Source: Limisphaerales bacterium (GTDB taxonomy: Bacteria > Verrucomicrobiota > Verrucomicrobiia > Limisphaerales > UBA11358). From it: a stretch of 5,813 bases of DNA. Each line of letters begins with the position of its first letter. Within the stretch, counting starts at the first letter, position 1. Below are positions 5,295 to 5,813 of the stretch, piece by piece. Position numbers and translations under genes: made by a program. Location: assembly GCA_003133815.1 (NCBI GenBank), contig PKZR01000258.1:1-5813 (forward strand), in the 5' to 3' direction. The notes beneath the pieces are model-generated. The model saw only the letters and a list, made by a program, of their open reading frames with translations, was not told where the DNA came from and did not search any database.

Positions 5295-5813
5295 TTATTT
5301 CTTGCCCTTTTTGGCCGCACCAGTCGGCACGGTGGCAATCGTCTGCAAGATGCGGCTGGCGATCTTGTAGGGGTCGCCCTGCGAATTCGGGCGGCGGTCT
5401 TCCAAGTAGCCTTTGTAGCCGTTGTTGACGAAGCTGTGCGGCACACGGATGGACGCACCACGGTTCGCAACGCCATAGTTGAACTTGTCAATGGACTGCG
5501 TTTCGTGCAGGCCGGTCAGGCGCAGATGATTGTCCGGGCCGTAAACGGCGATGTGCTCGTTCTTGAATTTGTCGAACGCCGCCATGAGCGCTTCAAAGTA
5601 TTCTTTGCCGCCGACGGTGCGCATGAATTCAGTCGAGAAGTTCGAGTGCATGCCGGAACCGTTCCAGTCAACGTCCTTGCCGAGCGGTTTGCAATGGAAG
5701 TTCACGTCCACTTCATATTTTTCGCAAAGGCGCATCAGGAGATAGCGGGCGACCCACATCTGGTCGGCGGCGCTCTTTGAACCCTTGCCGAAGATTTGGA
5801 ATTCCCACTGGCC
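5295..5813 (-). CDS. glnA: Glutamine synthetase, type II (eukaryote-like), C-terminal part (5' end beyond the window)
   Basis: Makes glutamine from glutamate, ammonia and ATP in the cytoplasm. The frame enters from the right edge open and in phase, giving 172 residues before TAA. It begins GQWEFQ, the GSII active-site signature. It continues with DQMWVARYLL (18-27 of the visible part), DWNGSGMHSNFST (49-61), GPDNHLRLTGLHETQSI (92-108), NYGVANRGASIRVP (112-125) and EDRRPNSQGDPY (138-149). These match the short GSII form of about 340-370 residues, not the roughly 470-residue dodecameric GSI with its adenylylation tyrosine loop. The catalytic Glu/His/Arg surroundings visible here are intact. The Lys-rich tail AAKKGKK is an extension of unknown role. 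The gene converges on the dapF-family gene and ends in a strong intrinsic terminator. Its N-terminal beta-grasp domain, start and promoter are outside the window. Confidence 0.94.
   Translation of the reverse strand, partial: GQWEFQIFGKGSKSAADQMWVARYLLMRLCEKYEVDVNFHCKPLGKDVDWNGSGMHSNFSTEFMRTVGGKEYFEALMAAFDKFKNEHIAVYGPDNHLRLTGLHETQSIDKFNYGVANRGASIRVPHSFVNNGYKGYLEDRRPNSQGDPYKIASRILQTIATVPTGAAKKGKK

Noticed and set aside
5295..5759. Reading the glutamine synthetase as a complete small protein starting at the Met at 5759
   Set aside because: The frame stays open to the window edge and encodes the conserved GQWEFQ motif upstream of that Met.

Overview
The window reads as ordinary chromosomal housekeeping DNA from a Gram-negative-type bacterium. 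My best guess is a verrucomicrobial or closely related PVC-group lineage. That guess rests on the eukaryote-like type II glutamine synthetase with a Lys-rich tail, the divergent Gram-negative-type squalene-hopene cyclase, the quinone-dependent class 2 dihydroorotate dehydrogenase, and starts that mostly lack clear Shine-Dalgarno sequences. No phage, transposon, CRISPR array or RNA gene was seen.

Layout, left to right. The 5' part of hisS (minus strand) runs off the left edge. A 92-bp gap follows, holding a long palindrome built from 8-bp units. Next come an HU/IHF-family DNA-binding protein gene, a 44-codon ORF that looks like the orphaned N-terminus of a papain-like (C1A) peptidase, pyrD, and a full-length squalene-hopene cyclase gene (shc); all are on the minus strand. 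shc and pyrD are 6 bp apart and probably co-transcribed. A 91-bp divergent intergenic region separates shc from a dapF-family gene on the plus strand. dapF converges on the 3' half of a type II glutamine synthetase gene (minus strand), which runs off the right edge. A well-formed intrinsic terminator for glnA lies between the two convergent genes.

Functionally the genes belong to separate core processes: tRNA charging (hisS), nucleoid architecture (HU/IHF), pyrimidine synthesis (pyrD), hopanoid membrane lipids (shc), the lysine/peptidoglycan precursor branch (dapF) and ammonia assimilation (glnA). I see no dedicated new multi-gene system.

The most unusual signal is in the dapF-family gene. 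Both positions that hold the catalytic cysteines of diaminopimelate epimerase are serine, while the surrounding substrate-binding motifs are intact. Secondary points of interest are the truncated C1A peptidase start, substitutions in the water-network positions of the cyclase, the period-8 palindrome, and palindromes or terminator look-alikes inside coding sequence.
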